Positions 24,863 to 64,000 of a stretch of DNA of 64,000 nt are shown here, piece by piece. Below the pieces are notes generated by a model, which was given only the letters and a program-made list of their open reading frames with translations, was not told the DNA's origin and made no database searches. Position 1 is the first letter of the stretch. Each line of letters starts with the position of its first letter. The stretch covers positions 2,521,528 through 2,585,527 of the forward strand of contig NC_045140.1 in assembly GCF_008831285.2 (NCBI RefSeq), given 5' to 3'. This DNA is from Nymphaea colorata (Eukaryota > Streptophyta > Magnoliopsida > Nymphaeales > Nymphaeaceae). The position numbers were made by a program, and so were the translations under genes.

Positions 24863-25813
24863 AAGTATAGACATATGCAACAGTGATGGAGGAAAAAGCT
24901 ATAGGCATTGACTAGAATAACAGATCTTCAACTAGTAATAGTGGCCCAAGAGGGTCTCCATCCACAAGACTAAGAAACAAAACTCTAAGCTAGAATGGGG
25001 GCTCCCATGGATTTAAGGTGATGAAGTATGAAAAAACAGTGGGTGTGCGTCCATTTTGTTCTTTTTTCTATCATGTACAGCACCTCAAAGTCAGACACCC
25101 CCATAAGTCAATATCAGCCTTTGAATGTAGGGGTTCAACAGACTACATTGTTGAGGGGAAAAGGTTAGGATAATGGAAAAGGAATGTAAAAGAAAAAACC
25201 ATTTGTATGGCGAAGAAGACTCTTTCTATTTGTCGAGTAGGCTTGGGTACTAGGTTTGGTCACCACCATGTACCTGATACCCGGCCCGAACCAGGCTCGG
25301 GCCTGGGTACTATAGAAGTGGATCCGGGCCAGTGCCATAAGACCCAGCCCAGCACGGTAACTTCTCGGGCCGGGTATCGAGCATTCCATGCGGCCCATTG
25401 AGGGCCCGGCAAGCCCAGCAATTTCTTTATTCTTAAAATTTTAAAAGTATTTTAAAGTCCACTTTCTAAGTTAGAGTTTTCAACTTTTGATTTTTGAAAG
25501 TTTGCTTCGAGTCTTCGTTTTCAACCATGTCTTCCTTCGTGTATTGTTTGGATTTGAATTAAGTTTGGTCCTACTTGAACAGGTTGGACTGTTTGACTTC
25601 CCCCTAAAAAAAATTCTACTTTCGACCCAGAAGATAGAAAAGGTCACACAGTAGTTAAAGAGCTTGCTGGGTGGAAAGAGGTGAAGGACAATAATAAGTA
25701 GGGATTTGGCTAGTCCAGTTGATGGGATCGTGAAGGCTGCAAAAATGGGTCAGGAACTAGAGCTAGGTCTTGGACATCTTGTTCATCACACTACACATGG
25801 TATGGTGAGATTG

Positions 25814-25985
25814 AGTTGGGTGCACACAACAAATGTATACTAAAAAAAACAAAAGGATACAAGTGCATTTAAAATTTTTTATACAAGTATGTACATTTCA
25901 AATTTTTAATATTTTTTTTCATTTAAAAAATCTTATATTTTTTTAATTTTAGTAAGAGCACTTTAGTTGTTGCACACCGATGTGC
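25814..25985. repeat. possible MITE with imperfect terminal inverted repeats
   Basis: The segment starts with ggtgcacacaac and ends near gttgttgcacacc, which are imperfect inverted matches around an AT-rich centre. A related start (gagttggtgcacacgc) occurs at 22136 in the transporter intron, and similar gtgtgcac words flank an A-rich stretch at 23730-23930. The element class is inferred from structure only. Confidence 0.3.
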
Positions 25986-26335
25986 ATGCACTAAACTGTG
26001 CAAGCAATCAGCTTTGTTACGTGAACATCTATAGCAATGCCACAAGGAAGAATTAACATCCGTGGAAGTTGAACAAGGGACCATGGTAAGAGCACTTGGT
26101 TAATGGAGGGCCGTTGTTAGAGAATTATTTTGTTAACCTACGCAGTGGTTTGTTACATCTGAAAGGTTCAGCCGCTTTTTGAAACGGTAAAAGGAGAAGT
26201 GGCTTTCTGGAATATTTGAAGTTTTGAACTCACCCCGCGTAAGTTTTCCCCTCCCTGGCTCCCTCCCACTGTGTCAGTTTACCTGATTTGCTTCCCTCGC
26301 TCTTTTTCCTTTCAACCGACTTGCTCCCTCCCACT

Positions 26336-26358
26336 GCGTGCGTGTGTGTGTGTGTGTG
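26336..26358. repeat. (GT)n tract just upstream of the helicase start codon
   Basis: An alternating GT run ends six bases before the start ATG at 26365 and so lies in the 5' UTR or promoter-proximal region of the helicase gene. Length variation here could affect leader structure. Confidence 0.85.
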
Positions 26359-26364
26359 CCTGCG

Positions 26365-59907
<33,543 letters not shown>

Positions 59908-61414
59908 GTATAACATTTCCATAGGAAGGTTCTCCTTTTCTTGTTCATTTGGCCGAGAGTATTTTTTTTATGTACAATTAAAGTTGGTACTTAGACATGC
60001 TAACTGCCAAATTGGTTGTCTATTGCATCTCCACATGGTGGAACAGGCTGGGTATATAGGTCATTTTCTTTGCCTAAGATTTAACATCAAAACTTTCAAA
60101 TTCTAATTGTTGTAAGTTTTCCTAATATGTAGTGTCATCCAACCAGGAACTGAATCGACAAAACATATGGTACTTGCTTGTTCAAATGATAATAAATACT
60201 GGTTATGGATGTTTTAAGGGGAGTCTGCACAAGTAATGGTGAGGCTAACTGATGAAAAAGTTGAAAGTAAATTTTAAGCTAACTAGGAACATGGCTACTA
60301 GACGTTTGGATTGACTTTGACTGGAGGATAAATGTGAGAATTACCACTTTGGAATTTGACGACCCACTTCTTTCATCTATGCTTGGGCACCAAATCAAGA
60401 GGTTGTCTTAATGCTGTTGAGGCAGCTCTGTGTTATCAAAGGCTGCCTAGGCTTGCCCAGGGTCTCCCTAGCTTGGCTGATTGCCTCGGCTAGTTGTTCT
60501 TTGCTGGTCTACCATTTAGAAACACCTAAAACATCACTTAGGATGCCTAGGTTTGCCTGGGCACTTGATAGCTTTGGTTTTTTCTCATTGACAATTTAAA
60601 TTTTGTTATTTTATTATTTTTTTTCTTCTTTTGTTCACTTTTTTTTCTTTTTGATCATATTTTTTTCTTCTCTTGAGATATAATTTGTTTTCTTCTTCTG
60701 TTTTTTTTCCCTTTCTTTAACTTTTTTTTTTGTTTCATGTGATTTTGCATTAAAAGAATGTGCAGGTATATGTGCCTGCATATTATAGCTACAGTTACAA
60801 TTCATGTACTGATATATTTTCAACATTATATGTTATTCTAAATTTTTAGCTTGCATATATATATATAATCTCGTTATATTTTTTTGTTGCTTATTGGATT
60901 TACAATAGCAAGTAATTTTATAACAAAACAATGTTAACATGATCTATGATGATAGTAGAATACATGGTTCCCCCTCTTTTTCTAAATTAGATCAGTGATT
61001 TTAAGCTTTGTTTTAGAATTTTAGTTTTAGAAATTAGAATTAGAGATTTATCAGTTGGCATTTAGGAAATGGTAAGATTTTGCATGCTCTATGACATTGA
61101 AAATAATTGACGTTTACTGTAAGCCTTTTCTTTGTGCTATATAACTTGTAAATGTTAATGGTTCAACTTCATTAATTTTGATCTTTCAAACTTTTAGTTA
61201 TGCTTACTATAATGCTATGGAAATGTTTAATGTACTTGTGTCATCGTGCATTTTAATTGTTTTACAGTTATTAAGAAATGCTTCAGTTTTGTTGTCAATA
61301 TTTACAATTATCATTGCATTTTATTGGTTTACCCTTTTTGTCCATGCCTGCATAATGCACCTAGTCATGCCTAGGCTCTGGACTCATCTACCTACCTGCC
61401 TAGGCTGCATTTAA

Positions 61415-61415
61415 T

Positions 61416-61442
<27 letters not shown>
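61415..61442. repeat. (AC)n microsatellite
   Basis: About 14 AC dinucleotides directly after a CCTAGGCTGCATTTAATA segment, in helicase intron 10. Confidence 0.9.
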
Positions 61443-61446
<4 letters not shown>

Positions 61447-61642
61447 TATGGGTTTCAACCAGCCTCATTTTCAGATTGGTTTTCTAACCTTTTTTCCCTC
61501 TTATCTGATGTCACCCATTTAATTTGTCTCTCCCTTCTTTTTTATTTTTCTTTTACACAGTCACCCTCTCCACCCTAGGGTTGGTGAAGCTTAAGGAGGA
61601 AAGGAGACTTGAAAATCCAGCCTCATTTTGGCGCTGGTTTAA

Positions 61643-61676
<34 letters not shown>

Positions 61677-61689
61677 TATCATAGTCACA

Positions 61690-61985
61690 GAAAATGCATA
61701 TTAAAAAACACATTGAAAATGTTAAAATCAAGTCAGCCATAAAAATAGGAGAAAATTAGAAAAAGCACATTGTTTTAAAATATGCTAAAATGAAAAAACA
61801 AACATGAAAAAACATGTTTTTTGTTGTTTCACGTTTTTTTACCTTTTTATTGCCACATTTTTATCTTTGCATTTTATTTTTGGATGTTTTAGAAATTGCT
61901 GAAATTTTCCTGAGAAAAACAGCTCTGTCACATTATACCTGAGAAAAAGCTTGCCGTTTAAAACCCGAAAATGGTATATCTACGG
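61690..61985 (+). repeat. dispersed repeat, copy 3
   Basis: Contains aatcaagtcagccataaaaa, tgaaaaaacatgttttttg, a -gaaattttcctgagaaaaacagc segment and cacattatacctgagaaaaagcttgccgt, ending in ttttaaaacccgaaaatg-like sequence. It matches 42905-43225 in order, and the inverted copy at 28857-29460 at its right end. Confidence 0.6.
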
Positions 61986-61988
61986 CTA

Positions 61989-61990
<2 letters not shown>

Positions 61991-62040
<50 letters not shown>
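61991..62040. repeat. (AT)n microsatellite
   Basis: An uninterrupted AT dinucleotide run of about 25 units. It immediately follows the right end of dispersed repeat copy 3. Confidence 0.95.
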
Positions 62041-62042
<2 letters not shown>

Positions 62043-62647
62043 CTGTATTATTTTAACAGTGCTTATGTGATTATATGTGACTGGTAATGTGTTTATAACT
62101 TTATATACGTCAATATATATTTAAAAATTATTGTATATTATTTTAATAGTCTCTATGTGATTGTATGTAATTTTTTATGTCTTTATATATATGATATAAG
62201 CATGTGTGTTTATAACTTTATATATCTGACTATATATAGTGACATTCACTTTTGTATTTTATTCGTTTATGTAATCTTTTTTTTTTTGTTACCACTTAAA
62301 GCACTTAGTCCAGCCTAGGCGTACCTAGGATCTAACCTCTACTCAATACTTAGGCTTTGCTGAATGCTTTTAATGTTATAGGCCAGGCATGAGGATGACT
62401 AAAAATTGGAGTTTAGTGCCTTATTATGATCTTAAAAGATTGTATGTTTGCGTTTGTGTTTGTATCTTTAGATTCATAATTGGGTACATGGGGGCCTTTA
62501 TGCATGCTTGTTTCTATGAGGAAATATCCGTAGTAGTATCAGCTAGGTCCCTTAGGGATCTAGGAAAATAGATGGTACTTAAGGCCCCAAAAACAAGGCA
62601 AAGTATTCAACATACAAGGAGAAAATCTTAGTAGGTAATGAATCAAG

Positions 62648-62755
62648 GTACTATTAAAGAAAAGTAAACTCTGAGGCCCTGAAATACAAGGAGGCTCACT
62701 AGTACCATTAAAGAAAAGTAAACTCTGAGGCCCTGAAATACAAGGAGACTCAACC
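62648..62755. repeat. two 54-bp tandem units
   Basis: Units at 62648-62701 and 62702-62755 begin gtac(t/c)attaaagaaaagtaaac and continue through ctgaggccctgaaatacaag. They are nearly identical. A related partial motif (ggtacttaaggcccc) is at 62573. Confidence 0.85.
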
Positions 62756-64000
62756 CTATGTATACACACAAAGGGAATAGCTGTTAGACACTTAGACCAG
62801 TCCCAACGGTTAGTAATCTAGCTGTTGGCTAGCCGTTTCTATCTGTTGGGACTATCCACCGGCTTGGCTAGTACAACAGGATTATTCTAGCTGAACAAAA
62901 GGAAAAAAATGCATAAATTGATATAATAAAGAAATAAAATACATGAGATCACAACCTATGCTACCAGAAAAAAAGAGCACACATCACTAGGTATGTACTT
63001 TAGCATTTTCATGTATCTAAATCCATGACCATGTGCATGGTGAATGTCTGAAATGCAGCATAAGATATATAACATTCATTTGTTGCTTCATGTCTAATAC
63101 TGCATTTGAAGACCTTCTAGGAGAAAATTTTTGAATTTTCATGCTTAGATCCATGCTATATATAATCAATGGCTACTTGTTCCTTAACCATCCTAAAAAG
63201 TTAAAAATAAATCAGGTAGTAGCAAAAGCTTCATGTGGTCAAGGATTAGAAAACTATTTTAGCAGCAGCTGTCGAATGAGCAATCATTGTGGAACATCGC
63301 TATAATGTGCCATTCCGGAGTTTTCCCTGTCCCATCTAAATCACATCGTAAAAGTTGAAGAATTCTCCAGGAAACTAAATTTGTAACTAAATTCTTAGCT
63401 AATCATTCCCTTGTCTGATGTTGGAAAATCTTTCATCCAACCTTGTCTCTCACTGATTCTGCTCACATTTCACACAACTCACAAGTTTTGCCCCAAATGC
63501 TCTATACCATCCATTTGGCCATGTTTGTGCATTGTCTGCTTTGTTTATATCTAGCCATACCCACGTAGCAACAGATTCTGAAATTGCCACGTAGTATAAT
63601 GTATACTTGCCTCTCTACCTTCACCGACATCTGTACCCACAGGTCCCACACCTATGTGCCTTAGATGGCAGCTGTTTTCTTCTTCTTTTAAATGAAAAAT
63701 TCAGCCATAAATGAATTGTCTTCCAATGCAATCTTCAAGGTCTTTATCTTAATTTTTAATTTTTATATTTTTTTAATAAAATTTTGGTGGTGAATGACTT
63801 ACATAGGATGTCTAATCAAATATGACGAACAGGAAAAAATGAGGAAGTCGATTGATTAGAACAGAAAGAAGGAACACATACTTGAAGAAAGAAAAGGACT
63901 AAGAAATTGAATTTGTTGAAAATTTAATGTTTCCTTAGATAATGAATTGAAGCTTGATCTGGGTGTGCACCTTGAGTTTTAAGAGTGAACTAAAGAAAAC

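Larger units (their letters stand above)
23401..26335. other. intergenic region with repeats, no gene
   Basis: A (GA)n tract lies at 23491-23516, probably in the transporter promoter. A-rich sequence follows at 23790-23900. A copy of the dispersed repeat is at 24545-24862. A short GC-rich patch (cccggcccgaaccaggctcg and related words) is at 25225-25420. A possible small inverted-repeat element is at 25814-25985. No ORF has family motifs. Confidence 0.5.
59908..64000. other. start of helicase intron 10 (3' end of gene not reached)
   Basis: The donor GTATAAC follows the exon ending in GRMMA. No sequence coding for the expected HA2/OB-fold continuation was found in the remaining 4.1 kb, so the intron either extends past the window or the gene is cut here. 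The stretch contains CCTAGGC-type repeats (60410-60560, 61370-61400, 62310-62390), microsatellites, a dispersed-repeat copy and a 54-bp tandem duplication. Confidence 0.6.

Overview
This is nuclear DNA of a flowering plant. It holds multi-exon genes with canonical GT..AG introns, plant-type gene families (GH35 beta-galactosidase without a lectin tail, a CAT-type amino-acid permease, a DEAH helicase) and several Ty1/copia LTR retrotransposons with a plant tRNA-Met primer-binding site. The species cannot be fixed from the sequence alone.

Layout, left to right. (1) 3-3421, plus strand: the last 13 exons of a beta-galactosidase gene whose 5' end lies outside the window. (2) 3.4-9.4 kb: non-coding and repeat-rich, with the decayed 3' end of a LINE near 4.7-5.05 kb. 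(3) 9427-13914, minus strand: a complete eight-exon gene for the RNA exosome subunit RRP46. (4) 16668-18838, plus strand: a truncated, stop-containing second copy of the beta-galactosidase gene lacking the catalytic exons. Its homology runs on through the 3' flank to about 20.05 kb, so RRP46 lies between the two copies. (5) 20622-22801, minus strand: a complete two-exon cationic amino acid transporter, with a probable additional intron in its 5' UTR. (6) 26365 to beyond 59907, plus strand: a DEAH-box RNA helicase, with ten exons recognised (residues 1-423). Its C-terminal domains are not in the window.

The helicase gene is stretched to more than 33 kb by two introns of about 12 kb, both filled with copia elements. 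Intron 3 contains element A (30697-35391, plus) and element B (35498-40182, minus). Intron 7 contains a three-level nest, all minus strand. Element C (51553-56228) sits inside an LTR of element D (46150-56375), which sits inside the 3' LTR of a truncated element E (about 45894-57230). Target-site duplications are visible for A (GATCT), B (TATAT), C (ACCCT) and D (ATATC).

The most unusual observation is that A, C and their older relative B carry a pol frame (protease, integrase, RT, RNase H) but no recognisable gag, whereas D keeps gag with a CCHC knuckle. A and C are nearly identical, with four LTRs of 256 bp that look identical, so this pol-only family has moved very recently and presumably takes Gag from another element. 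A and C are in opposite orientation within one transcription unit, making a 4.7 kb inverted repeat around helicase exons 4-7. A dispersed repeat of about 300 bp also occurs at four places in the window.
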